Shown: in pieces, positions 9,427 to 17,876 of the stretch | Numbering within the stretch: position 1 is the stretch's first letter | Layout: every line of letters starts with the position of its first letter | Assembly (NCBI GenBank): GCA_964398885.1 | Contig: CAYNOU010000010.1 | Coordinates: 1-48,917 of the forward strand | Direction: 5' to 3' | Source: JAGMCF01 sp964398885 | GTDB taxonomy: Bacteria; Cloacimonadota; Cloacimonadia; JGIOTU-2 | Length of the DNA stretch: 48,917 nt | Made by a program: the position numbers and the translations under genes | Notes under the pieces: model-generated | Database searches by the model: none | What the model saw: only the letters and a program-made list of their open reading frames with translations | What the model was told of the DNA's origin: nothing

Positions 9427-10134
9427 ATGAATACAAGACAGAATAAAACCGTGGCGAAAAAAGATTTCTTCCAGAGATATAACCAGTTGGTTGATTCTAT
9501 TGGACAATTATTGAAGGAGTCACGAAAGCAGGTTGCAAAAACTATCAATACCATTTTGGTCAAAACTTATTGGGAAATAGGAAAAAGAATTGTGGAATAT
9601 GAACAAAAGGGTAAAGAAAGAGCGGATTATGGAATCCAGTTAATAAGGAGATTATCCAAGGATTTGAAATTAAAATACGGTAGAGGATTTAGTAGAAGTA
9701 ATCTTCAATATATGAGATTGCTTTATATAGAATACCCGAAATGCCAGACACTGTCTGGCAAATTATCATGGAGTCATTGTGTAGAACTTTTAGGTGTATC
9801 AGATGATTTAGCAAAAAGCTTTTATGAAAAACAGTGTATCAAAGAAAATTGGTCAGTAAGAGAGCTTAAAAGGCAGATAAACTCTATGCTTTTTGAAAGA
9901 ATCGCTTTAAGTAAAGACAAAAAGAGTGTGCTGGAACTTGCTACAAAAGGACAGATTATAGAAAAAGAACAGGATATTATAAAAGACCCGTATATACTAG
10001 AATTTTTGAAAATTCCAGAAACCCATAAATACACTGAAAGAGAACTTGAACAGAGAATTATTGATAATTTACAAATGTTTTTGTTAGAACTTGGGAGATG
10101 TAATATTAAATTTTATAAAAGAGAATATTTATAA
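9427..10134 (+). CDS. DUF1016/YhcG-family protein, truncated copy 1
   Basis: 235 residues matching the N-terminal DUF1016 domain, with the conserved YWEIGKRIVE, YGRGFSRSNL and LSGKLSWSH segments. It stops just where the PD-(D/E)XK nuclease domain should begin. Compared with the 344-residue copy at 15001, about 110 C-terminal residues are missing, including the Asp...Asp-Leu-Lys catalytic region. The stop overlaps the next start (TAATG), so translation is coupled to the restriction subunit. It may act as a DNA-binding or scaffold partner without its own nuclease, or be a decaying copy. A perfect inverted repeat (9742-9760) lies inside the gene at a position where the other two copies also carry one. 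Confidence 0.75.
   Translation: MNTRQNKTVAKKDFFQRYNQLVDSIGQLLKESRKQVAKTINTILVKTYWEIGKRIVEYEQKGKERADYGIQLIRRLSKDLKLKYGRGFSRSNLQYMRLLYIEYPKCQTLSGKLSWSHCVELLGVSDDLAKSFYEKQCIKENWSVRELKRQINSMLFERIALSKDKKSVLELATKGQIIEKEQDIIKDPYILEFLKIPETHKYTERELEQRIIDNLQMFLLELGRCNIKFYKREYL
9742..9760. repeat. Perfect inverted repeat inside DUF1016 copy 1
   Basis: TGCCAGACA, a single C, then TGTCTGGCA. It codes for part of the conserved QTLSGKLSW segment. Related hairpins sit at the homologous place in copies 2 (13146-13172) and 3 (15276-15302). Confidence 0.85.
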
Positions 10135-12815
10135 TGAATCTATACAAAGAACTACAATCAAAGGTTGTTAAGTGGAGAAAATCAAATTATAAATCAGAAT
10201 ATCCTATTATATCTGAAATACTTAATTTCAATCTACATTCTGAAACAAGAAATTGGCGATTAAGAAAAGCACAACTTGAAGCATTTGAGACTTACTGGTA
10301 TTTAAGGTTAGTGGAGAAAATACCTCATATTTTTAATTTGTATAAAAGATTATACAATGAGCCTGTAGAACTTTTTAAAGCTCTTAATATCTCTATTTCT
10401 CAAGAAGACTTAATAAAAATTATGAGCAAAGGAGGAATAGATTCAATATTTGAAAAAATAAAAAATGATGATGACTTCGTTAAGAAATATAGATTGGATG
10501 CTCTGAGAGAAACAATGAATTTAAGTTATCCCAGCTATATCTTAGCACTGGCAATGGGAGCAGGTAAAACTATCTTAATTGGGACGATTATTGCTTCTGA
10601 ATTTGCAATGGCACTTGAATATCCTGAAAATAAAAATTTTGTTAAGAATGCTTTAGTTTTCGCTCCTGGTAAAACTATATTAGGAGCATTAAAAGAACTC
10701 TCTGATGTTCCTTATGAAAAAATTCTTCCTGCACGTTTATATAAAGAATTTATCACATCATTGAAACTGACTTACACTCGTGATGGAGAAAAGGATATTC
10801 CGATAATTAAAAAAAGTAGTTTTAATATTATTGTTACAAATACAGAAAAGATAAGAATTAGAAAGGAAGATATAAAAGGTAATCTATTTTCAAGAGGTGA
10901 ATTTGCAACAGAGGATAGAAAAGAGTTTATAGCTAATCAAAGACTTCAAACAATAGCATCACTGCCAAATCTTGCAATATTTTCAGATGAGGCTCACCAT
11001 ACTTATGGGAATGCTTTAATAGGTAAATGGGTAAGAGATAAAGAAACAGGAGAAAAGATTTTTAAGCCGGGAGTATTGAAAAGAGTAAGACAAACAGTTG
11101 ATTATCTTGCGGATAAGACAAATGTATTGGTGGTAGTAAATACAACAGGTACACCATACTATAAAAGACAAATTTTAAAAGATGTAATTTATTGGTATGG
11201 ATTATCACAAGGAATTGAAGATGGAATATTGAAAGATGTAAAAGGTAATATTGTTGCTTATCCAGATGTTACAGATGAACAATTTATTAAAGATTTAATT
11301 ATTGACTTTTTCAAAAATTATAAAGATGTTAAAATTTATGATGGTTCACCTTCTAAACTTGCTATCTATTTTCCCCAAATTGATGACTTACAAAATGCTA
11401 AACCTATAGTAGAAAAGACGCTACTTGAAATTGGACAAGACCCCTCAATTGTTTTAGAAGTGCATAATGAATCAAGAGATGAAATAAAAGATTTGTTTGA
11501 CAATAGAATTAACGACCCATCTATAACTTATCGTGTTTTTCTTCTTGTTAATAAAGGGACTGAAGGATGGAATTGTCTTTCTCTGTTTTCAACTGCTTTA
11601 GCAAGAGAGTTAAAAGCAAGTAATAATTTTTGTCTTCAAGCAGCATCACGATGTTTAAGACAAATTCGTGAGAACACTCATAAAGCTAAAATATATCTGT
11701 CAAAGAAAAATGTAAAAATTTTGGATTCACAACTTAAAGAAACCTTTGGCGAAACTTTACAGGAATTAAACTCGGCTTCTCAGAATATAATAAAAAGCAG
11801 ATTAGTTTTAAAAAAGACAGAAATTCCTGATATATTACTTAAAAAGAAAATAAGAAAAGTTATTCCAATTGAAAAGAAAATCAACATAGATAAATTAGAA
11901 ATTCTCCAAAGGATCCTTCGAAAAAAACCAGAAATATCAACAGCGATACCTAAAAAAATAATCTATGACTTAAAAGATATTCCTGACAGAAAAGGTGTGT
12001 TGATAATACAAAAAGATGAGAAACTCATTATAGAGGAAGATTTTATTGATATTTATAATTTTGCAGTTGAAATATCATCCCTGTATAGATTACCGCTTAT
12101 GGAAGTATATAAAAAATTAAAGAGTTTATATCCTGATAAAGAAATATCTGAAAATAATGCTCATGAAATTAAAAAACAGGTTGAAGAAAAGATAAGGAAT
12201 TATAAAATTGTAGAAGAAGAAGTTGAGCAAGCATTGGCGCTTGTAAAGACTGCTGGTTTCAGTAAGGAAGATGGGGATTATATAACAGAAATAATATATC
12301 ACAAAGATAAAGAACATTTGCTTAAAAAGTATGAGGAATTCAAGAAATTAAATAAAAGAAATTTTGGGTTTCATTATAACCCTTATAAATTTGATTCTAA
12401 TCCTGAAAAAGAATTTTTTATATGGCTTCTTACAACTTTAAATGAAGACCCAGCAGATGTTGAGGATATTTACTTTACTGGTGGAATTAATGACCCTCAG
12501 AAGACTGATTTTCTCTTTGAATACAGGGGTAAAGACGGTAATTACCATAACTACTCACCTGATTTTTTGATAAGAAAGAAAAATGGTAAAATGCTGATTA
12601 TTGAGATAAAAGGTGAACCATTTAAAGACGAAGCAAAAGAAAAAGAGATGAAAAAAATAGAAAACTTGAATAAGAAAAAACTAAAGTATGAAATCTTGGA
12701 AACCGAAGGTAATCAACTCGCCTTTGGGTGGGTTGAAAAAGTTAGAGAAGCGATATATTCACCCCGTGAGATAGATAGCGACATCTCGCAGGGTTCACCG
12801 CATAAGATATACTGA
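10134..12815 (+). CDS. Type III-like restriction subunit (SF2 helicase-nuclease)
   Basis: An 893-residue protein. The SF2 helicase core has Walker A MGAGKT at 141-146 and a DEAH box in FSDEAHHTYG. Later motifs include the TTGTPYY segment, NKGTEGWN and QAASRCLRQ (motif VI-like). Near the C-terminus a PD-(D/E)XK nuclease signature is visible: a Glu in NPEKEF, then PDFLIRKKNGK leading into IIEIKGE. This is the Res layout of type III and related systems, an ATP-driven translocase with a nuclease. It pairs with the methyltransferase genes at 13917 and 16028. The final 15 or so residues are encoded inside a palindromic repeat (12762-12829), so the native C-terminus may have been altered. Confidence 0.85.
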   Translation: MNLYKELQSKVVKWRKSNYKSEYPIISEILNFNLHSETRNWRLRKAQLEAFETYWYLRLVEKIPHIFNLYKRLYNEPVELFKALNISISQEDLIKIMSKGGIDSIFEKIKNDDDFVKKYRLDALRETMNLSYPSYILALAMGAGKTILIGTIIASEFAMALEYPENKNFVKNALVFAPGKTILGALKELSDVPYEKILPARLYKEFITSLKLTYTRDGEKDIPIIKKSSFNIIVTNTEKIRIRKEDIKGNLFSRGEFATEDRKEFIANQRLQTIASLPNLAIFSDEAHHTYGNALIGKWVRDKETGEKIFKPGVLKRVRQTVDYLADKTNVLVVVNTTGTPYYKRQILKDVIYWYGLSQGIEDGILKDVKGNIVAYPDVTDEQFIKDLIIDFFKNYKDVKIYDGSPSKLAIYFPQIDDLQNAKPIVEKTLLEIGQDPSIVLEVHNESRDEIKDLFDNRINDPSITYRVFLLVNKGTEGWNCLSLFSTALARELKASNNFCLQAASRCLRQIRENTHKAKIYLSKKNVKILDSQLKETFGETLQELNSASQNIIKSRLVLKKTEIPDILLKKKIRKVIPIEKKINIDKLEILQRILRKKPEISTAIPKKIIYDLKDIPDRKGVLIIQKDEKLIIEEDFIDIYNFAVEISSLYRLPLMEVYKKLKSLYPDKEISENNAHEIKKQVEEKIRNYKIVEEEVEQALALVKTAGFSKEDGDYITEIIYHKDKEHLLKKYEEFKKLNKRNFGFHYNPYKFDSNPEKEFFIWLLTTLNEDPADVEDIYFTGGINDPQKTDFLFEYRGKDGNYHNYSPDFLIRKKNGKMLIIEIKGEPFKDEAKEKEMKKIENLNKKKLKYEILETEGNQLAFGWVEKVREAIYSPREIDSDISQGSPHKIY

Positions 12816-12829
12816 TTTATCTCACGAGG
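12762..12829. repeat. Palindromic element over the 3' end of the Res gene
   Basis: CCCCGTGAGATA (12762-12773) pairs with TATCTCACGAGG (12818-12829) at 11 of 12 positions, with a further ATCTCGC arm inside. It covers the Res stop codon at 12813-12815. It ends just before the damaged start of the next DUF1016 gene and may have contributed to that damage. Confidence 0.65.
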
Positions 12830-12834
12830 TAAAT

Positions 12835-13927
12835 ACGGAAAAGTCAAATAAGTTATCCATTACCAAAAAGCAACATCAAGATTACAAAAACTCACTTTCT
12901 GAAATTGTCTATAGAATTGAGGAAAGCAAACACAAAGCAATTACAACTGTTAATAAAGTCCTTATTGAACTTTATCGGTTTATTGGCAAAGCAATTGTGC
13001 GACTTCAAGAAGATACCAAATGGGGAGATGGTGTGGTAGAAAAACTCTCGCAGGATTTAAGGATGAAATATCCTGAACAGAGAGGATTCTCTGTACAGAA
13101 TTTGTGGTATATGAAAAAATTTTATCTAATTTATCGTGGTAAACCAATTCTCCAGACACTGTCTGGAGAATTATGTTGGTCAAACAATGTGCTTATATTA
13201 GATAAAACGGAGACAATGGAAGAGAAAGAATTTTATCTTAAAATGTCTATTAAAGAAAGATGGTCATATAGAGAATTGCGTCGGCAGATTGACTCTGCTT
13301 ATTTTGAAAGATTTGTGCTATCTAAAAACACAAAAAACCTTATAAAATTAGAAAGAGACAAGTTAAACATACCTATACACGATATTCACAGACATCTAAA
13401 AGACGAATATGTTTTAGAATTTTTAGACCTTTCAGAAACTTTTTCCGAGAAAGAACTTCGCAAAGCAATACTTAACAATCTTAGAGATTTTTTCCTGGAA
13501 TTTGGCAAAAATTTATCTTTCGTAGGTGAAGAATATCCTATTATAATTGACAATGAAGAATTCAGAATTGACTTACTCTTTTTCCATAGAGAACTAAAAT
13601 GCCTTATTCCTATTGAACTAAAAATTGGCAAATTCAAGCCAGAGTATGTCCGAAGGATCCGCCTCTGGCGTGATAGGTAAAATGCAATTTTATCTCGCAG
13701 CCCTTGATGAACTTGTTAAACTCACTAATGAAAATCCATCAATAGGTTTGATATTATGCAGAACTAAAAAAGAGAGTATAGTCCGTTTTGCTTTAAGTAA
13801 GGCATATAAGCCCATAAAAATTGCATCATTTAAAACAAAATTGCCTGATAAGAAATTAATCCAGCAACGATTAGAAAGAATTAAATTGCCCGAGCGAATT
13901 ATTAAAGAGGAAGAAAATGAAGGATAA
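12835..13927 (+). pseudogene. DUF1016/YhcG-family nuclease, copy 2, broken
   Basis: The reading frame is open from before 12835 and encodes a normal DUF1016 N-terminus, but no ATG, GTG or TTG is found until a GTG at 12997, well inside the domain. At 12835-12837 an ACG stands in the start position: GAGG is 5 nt upstream, and the codons that follow encode a sensible EKSNKLSITKKQ terminus. This looks like ATG mutated to ACG. The nuclease region then shifts frame at about 13650. A 25-nt insertion, roughly 13651-13675 and beginning CCGAAGGATCC, lies between Glu-Tyr-Val and Gly-Lys-Met. As a result the first frame stops at 13680 and the domain continues in another frame to 13927. The catalytic segment FFHRELKCLIPIELKIGKF is before the break. 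Both lesions would have to be bypassed for function. Confidence 0.75.
13146..13172. repeat. Perfect inverted repeat inside DUF1016 copy 2
   Basis: AATTCTCCAGACA, a single C, then TGTCTGGAGAATT: two 13-nt arms, 27 nt overall. It encodes the ILQTLSGEL segment at the same place as in copies 1 and 3. Confidence 0.85.
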
Positions 13928-15008
13928 ACAAGTTAAAATAACCCCAGCCAAAGGCAGACCAATGCTTTACTGGATTGGGAAAAAACCGCTTGATTATGTT
14001 AAAGGCTTTCCTGCTCAAATTGTAGAAGTTTTTGACCCACTGAATACAGTAGACAGTAAACATTATGCAATAGACAGTATAAAATATGAAAACTTAAAAG
14101 AGAACTGGCATAATTTACTTCTTCATGGAGATAATAAAGATGTTCTGGCTACTCTTTTAGAAAATGGCTTTAGAGGCAAAATTGACCTGATTTATATTGA
14201 CCCGCCTTTCAAAAGTGGTGCGGATTATGTAAGAAAAGTTGAACTGCGTGGATTAAAAAATTTAGGACGAATGGAAGAAGATGAAGCATCAGTTTTGCAA
14301 CAAACAATGTATTTTGATATATGGAATAATGATACTTATTTGCAATTTATGTATGAGAGACTGATGCTTCTCAAAGAATTATTAAGTGAGACTGGTTCTA
14401 TTTATGTGCATTTGGATTGGCATATAGGCCATTATGTAAAATTGTTGATGGATGAGATATTTGGAGAGGATAACTTAAGAAATGAAATAGTATGGTGTTA
14501 TACAGGGCCATCCCAAACGAGCAAATATTTTGTAAGAAAACACGATAACATTTTATTTTATACGAAGACTGAAAATTATATTTTCAACACTGAGAATCTG
14601 AGAGTCCCATATAGAAAATCTACAAAATGGGCAGGTAAGACCTCATTTACTGGTTTGACACCAGAAGAAACAGTAGAAAGATTAGATAAACGTGGAAAAT
14701 TGCTAGAGGATTGGTGGAGTGATATAGCTGGTATAGGTTATGCCCATAAACAAATTACAGGTTTTGCTACACAAAAACCAGAAGAGTTAGTTAAAAGATT
14801 TATAATCGCCTCAACAAGCACAAACGATATCGTCCTTGATTGTTTTTGTGGTTCAGGCACAACACTTGCCGTTGCACAGAAACTTGGTAGACGTTGGATT
14901 GGCTGTGATATAAACAAAGGTGCAATTCAGACAACCGCTAAAAGAATAGCCAAAATTATAAAGGAGCAGATTAAAGAGGGTAAAAAGAAAGGATTCTTTG
15001 ATGAATGA
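13917..15008 (+). CDS. Type III-like DNA methyltransferase, catalytic part (Mod)
   Basis: A 363-residue amino-methyltransferase of beta order. The catalytic motif IDPPF is at 94-98, and the AdoMet-binding motif FCGSGTT comes later, in the C-terminal third. The first residues overlap the broken DUF1016 gene by 11 nt and the last 8 nt overlap the next gene, so the genes form one operon. Whole Mod proteins of this type are usually much longer. The gene at 16028 looks like the missing C-terminal part, now separated by a DUF1016 gene. The target sequence is unknown; an N6-adenine product is expected for a DPPF beta-type Mod. Activity probably needs the separated C-part. Confidence 0.8.
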   Translation: MKDKQVKITPAKGRPMLYWIGKKPLDYVKGFPAQIVEVFDPLNTVDSKHYAIDSIKYENLKENWHNLLLHGDNKDVLATLLENGFRGKIDLIYIDPPFKSGADYVRKVELRGLKNLGRMEEDEASVLQQTMYFDIWNNDTYLQFMYERLMLLKELLSETGSIYVHLDWHIGHYVKLLMDEIFGEDNLRNEIVWCYTGPSQTSKYFVRKHDNILFYTKTENYIFNTENLRVPYRKSTKWAGKTSFTGLTPEETVERLDKRGKLLEDWWSDIAGIGYAHKQITGFATQKPEELVKRFIIASTSTNDIVLDCFCGSGTTLAVAQKLGRRWIGCDINKGAIQTTAKRIAKIIKEQIKEGKKKGFFDE

Positions 15009-16035
15009 TATTGTAGGAAGTAAGGACATTTTTGAAAAAATCTCTGTCTTAATTGAGCAGGCAAGAAGGAAAGTTGCTATCACAATTAATGAAGAGATGG
15101 TACTACTTTATTGGAATATTGGTAAAACCATCAAAGAGGAGATAATAAAATCAGAAAGGGCTGAATATGGAAAACAAATAGTCTCTGCATTGAGTGGAGA
15201 ATTAACATTGAAATATGGGAGAGGTTTTTCTCTTAAAAATTTAAGACATATGATTAAGTTTTATGAGAAATATCCAATTGTCTCCGCGGTGCGGAGACAA
15301 TTTAATGGATTAACTTGGACTCATATCAAAGAAATTATTTATATTAATGATGAACTAAAAAGAGAATTCTATGCTACATTATGTCTGAAAGAACAATGGA
15401 GCACCCGAACTCTTCAGGGAAGAATAGACAGTATGCTTTACGAAAGAACTGCTTTATCAAGACTTCCTGAAGAAACCATAAAAATGCAGTTAAAGGAATT
15501 AAAAGAACAAGATAAGATTACACCAGAATTGGTTTTTAGAGATCCTTATGTGCTGGATTTTTTAGAACTCAGTGATACTTATAGTGAAAGGGATTTAGAA
15601 AAAGCAATATTGAACGCTCTTGAAAAATTCATCCTTGAGTTAGGAAAGGATTTCTACTTCGTGGCAAGACAAAAAAGAATCACTCTTGATAATATTGATT
15701 ATTATATGGATTTGGTGTTTTATCATAGACAATTAAAATGCTTTTTAGTAATAGATTTAAAACTCGGCAAATTTAGAGCAGGATATAAAGGACAGATGGA
15801 ATTATACCTAAGATATTTAGAAAGATATGAAATGCTTGAAGGTGAAAATCCACCTGTTGGTCTAATACTATGTACTGAAAAGGGAAAAGAACAGATTAAA
15901 TTATTGTTCTTACCCGAAGACAAAATAAGAGTAGCCGAATATTTAACAAAGTTGCCTTCAAAAGAATTATTTGCCGAAAAATTGCATAAAGCCATACAGA
16001 CAGCCCAGTTAAAATTGGAGGCAAAAAATGAGTAA
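15001..16035 (+). CDS. DUF1016/YhcG-family PD-(D/E)XK nuclease, copy 3 (intact)
   Basis: 344 residues from the ATG at 15001; a TTG one codon earlier is less likely. The N-terminal DUF1016 domain covers about 1-170. The C-terminal PD-(D/E)XK domain covers about 180-340, with DLVFYHRQLKCFLVIDLKLG supplying the acidic residues and the D-L-K triad. This is the only full-length copy of the three. The start overlaps the Mod gene by 8 nt and the stop overlaps the next start by 8 nt, placing it between the two halves of the methyltransferase. DUF1016 proteins are nuclease-fold proteins common in mobile and defence DNA; their exact role is unsettled. It contains a 27-nt inverted repeat at 15276-15302. 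Confidence 0.85.
   Translation: MNDIVGSKDIFEKISVLIEQARRKVAITINEEMVLLYWNIGKTIKEEIIKSERAEYGKQIVSALSGELTLKYGRGFSLKNLRHMIKFYEKYPIVSAVRRQFNGLTWTHIKEIIYINDELKREFYATLCLKEQWSTRTLQGRIDSMLYERTALSRLPEETIKMQLKELKEQDKITPELVFRDPYVLDFLELSDTYSERDLEKAILNALEKFILELGKDFYFVARQKRITLDNIDYYMDLVFYHRQLKCFLVIDLKLGKFRAGYKGQMELYLRYLERYEMLEGENPPVGLILCTEKGKEQIKLLFLPEDKIRVAEYLTKLPSKELFAEKLHKAIQTAQLKLEAKNE
15276..15302. repeat. Perfect inverted repeat inside DUF1016 copy 3
   Basis: AATTGTCTCCGC, a GGT centre, then GCGGAGACAATT: two 12-nt arms, 27 nt overall. It encodes IVSAVRRQF where the other copies have QTLSG-type residues, so this stretch of the protein is remodelled by the repeat. Confidence 0.85.
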
Positions 16036-16759
16036 AAATCATTATTCCTTTGCTATTTACAAAGTCAATGATTATGACCTTAAACTTTTAAAAACAGAAG
16101 CAATTGAACTTGCTGTCCAACATATTGGCATTCAAAGGATAAAAACTGATGCATTTTTTGACGGATATTTGGGAAAGAACTTAGTGAAAATTATAGATTT
16201 CAATCATCCATTAACCCTTTTAGATTTACAACTTCTTCAGGATGAACTAAAGAAAAGACCCGATGAAGATAGAGATATAACTATTGTCTGTCTTGGCAAA
16301 GAATTAGCAGTTGACCCGGAAATTGAAAGATGGAATAAAACGCATCCAGTGAATAAAATCAAGGTGATTGAATTAAAGACAGACAAGAAATATGGTAACT
16401 TCTTAATTCACAAACCAGCAGAAGCAAGAATAGAGATTCTTCGTTCCGCTCAGAATGACAGGTTGGCTGTCATAAAAATTAAAGAATTTATATCACCAAC
16501 AATAATTGAGCGGTTAAATATTGATAATAAACTCTTCAAAGTAAAAATTCCTGATTTTAGAAGTATGATAGATACAGTCTTAATTGACAACAACTATGAT
16601 GGTAAAACCTTCCATATTGTATATTCTGATGTTCCAGAAAGGAAAAATGATTTAGTAAAAGGCAAATATGAAATTGAAGTTAATTCATCAAAATGTAAAA
16701 TTGCTATTAAAATCATTGATATGCTTGGTGAAGAGCTGCTAAATGTCTTTGAATTATAA
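16028..16759 (+). CDS. Probable separated C-terminal part of the Mod methyltransferase
   Basis: 243 residues with no catalytic methyltransferase motif. The sequence (FAIYKVNDYDL, then FNHPLTLLDL, then IVCLGKEL, ending DVPERKNDLVKGKYE and KIIDMLGEELL) is, from my knowledge of the family, like the C-terminal region of long type III-like Mod proteins. The neighbouring Mod is short by about this amount. It would therefore be a target-recognition or assembly subunit of a split enzyme. The start (16028) has a good GGAGG site and overlaps the preceding stop. Residues of about 135-144 (IEILRSAQND) are encoded by a dispersed repeat, seen also in the core of the element at 1375, so repeat DNA has entered this gene in frame. 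Confidence 0.6.
   Translation: MSKNHYSFAIYKVNDYDLKLLKTEAIELAVQHIGIQRIKTDAFFDGYLGKNLVKIIDFNHPLTLLDLQLLQDELKKRPDEDRDITIVCLGKELAVDPEIERWNKTHPVNKIKVIELKTDKKYGNFLIHKPAEARIEILRSAQNDRLAVIKIKEFISPTIIERLNIDNKLFKVKIPDFRSMIDTVLIDNNYDGKTFHIVYSDVPERKNDLVKGKYEIEVNSSKCKIAIKIIDMLGEELLNVFEL
16432..16460. repeat. Dispersed repeat fragment inside the Mod C-part gene
   Basis: AGAGATTCTTCGTT...AATGACA matches the right half of the core of MITE-like copy A (about 1465-1492) over both ends. It is in frame and encodes IEILRSAQND. A short hairpin (TGACAG...CTGTCA) follows directly. Confidence 0.75.
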
Positions 16760-16796
16760 AGCAATAAGAAAATAATACTATATGAGGAAATATCCA

Positions 16797-17678
16797 ATGA
16801 AAAAGAAAATATTAATTATAACCGGTGATAATCTCGGGATGGCAAATAATCAAATTGAATTTGAAGATATTAAGTTTCTTAAATATCCTGTAATAATCAA
16901 TGATAAAGAATATCGCGAAAGTGAAGAATTTACAGCACAGTATCTAATTAATCATTTCAAGAAAGAAAAGATTTCAGTCCATTCACAAGCTCTTGTAAAA
17001 AAAGACCTGGTTGAAGTCATTGAAGAAAATAAAAACAAATATGATATCATCATACATGTTGTAATGGGAAGTAATATGTCTGCCGCAACTTTCCAGATGG
17101 CGGAATTAGTCAGAAAAGAATATGCAGATATTATTCCTATTATTAATATTGATACCAAACAAGTTGTTTCAGGTGTTGGCTCAATTCTTATTAGACTTAC
17201 AGAAATTTTACAAGATATTGATGATATTAATGATGTAGAAAAACTTATAAAAGAGGTTATTGAAACAACATATACATACCTGGTATTGCCTGATTTAAAT
17301 TTCCTATATCGTGGAGGTAGGATTGGAAAAGCAAAATCTCTTATGGGTTCATTATTAAGAATTATTCCAATCGTCGGTTTATTTGGAGAAGAAGATGATC
17401 CAAAAATGATACCTATAGGTAAAGCAAGAACTTTTTCTGCAGTTAATAAAATAATAATTGACAACATAAAATCAAAAATGAAAAAATATAATTTAGAGAA
17501 GATTAAATTAGTTACTTTATATGATACGGAAGAGAATAAATCAGATGCTCTTCAAAATTTAAAAGAGCAAGTAAAGAATGAAATAAATTTTGAAAAGATG
17601 GTTATAGGCAAGTTAAGGTTTGTTGAAGTTGTTCATCTCGGACCCAAAGCGTGGGTAATTACATTTGTTCTTAGATGA
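16797..17678 (+). CDS. DegV-family fatty acid-binding protein (FakB-like)
   Basis: 293 residues from the ATG at 16797, chosen because GAGGA at 16784-16788 sits 8 nt before it; the ATG at 16782 has no such site. It has the two-domain DegV fold signatures: an N-terminal segment on which a bound fatty acid rests, a MGSNMSAA loop, and the hallmark LNFLYRGGRIGKAKSL followed by LLRIIPI. FakB proteins hold a fatty acid for phosphorylation by FakA. The original stop was a TAG 15 nt before the PlsY-like gene. A MITE-like insertion now supplies the stop (TGA at 17676-17678), changing only the last residue from Ser to Arg. Confidence 0.82.
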   Translation: MKKKILIITGDNLGMANNQIEFEDIKFLKYPVIINDKEYRESEEFTAQYLINHFKKEKISVHSQALVKKDLVEVIEENKNKYDIIIHVVMGSNMSAATFQMAELVRKEYADIIPIINIDTKQVVSGVGSILIRLTEILQDIDDINDVEKLIKEVIETTYTYLVLPDLNFLYRGGRIGKAKSLMGSLLRIIPIVGLFGEEDDPKMIPIGKARTFSAVNKIIIDNIKSKMKKYNLEKIKLVTLYDTEENKSDALQNLKEQVKNEINFEKMVIGKLRFVEVVHLGPKAWVITFVLR

Positions 17679-17847
17679 GATCTGCAAAATAGGTTTTTTT
17701 TAACCTCACCTCAATCCTCTCCTAAAAGGAGAGGAAGACAAGATTCTCCTTCTCCTTGTAGGAGAAGGAGTTAGAGGTTGAGGTAAATTTGTGGCTTAAT
17801 CTCAACAATGAAAACTAAATCATATTTGCCTATTTCGCATATCTCAT
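17675..17847. mobile_element. MITE-like element, copy B (core: CTCACC...GAGGT-type repeat)
   Basis: The termini ATGAGATCTGCAAAAT (17675-17690) and ATTTCGCATATCTCAT (17832-17847) are inverted repeats with two mismatches. A target duplication TTGTTCTTAG flanks them (17665-17674 and 17848-17857). The core reads AACCTCACCTCAATCC...GTTAGAGGTTGAGGT and contains CTCTCC/GGAGAG and CTCCTTCTCC/GGAGAAGGAG arms. It is inserted exactly at the end of the fakB-like gene. Confidence 0.82.
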
Positions 17848-17876
17848 TTGTTCTTAGTTAGATAATAGGAGGCTTA

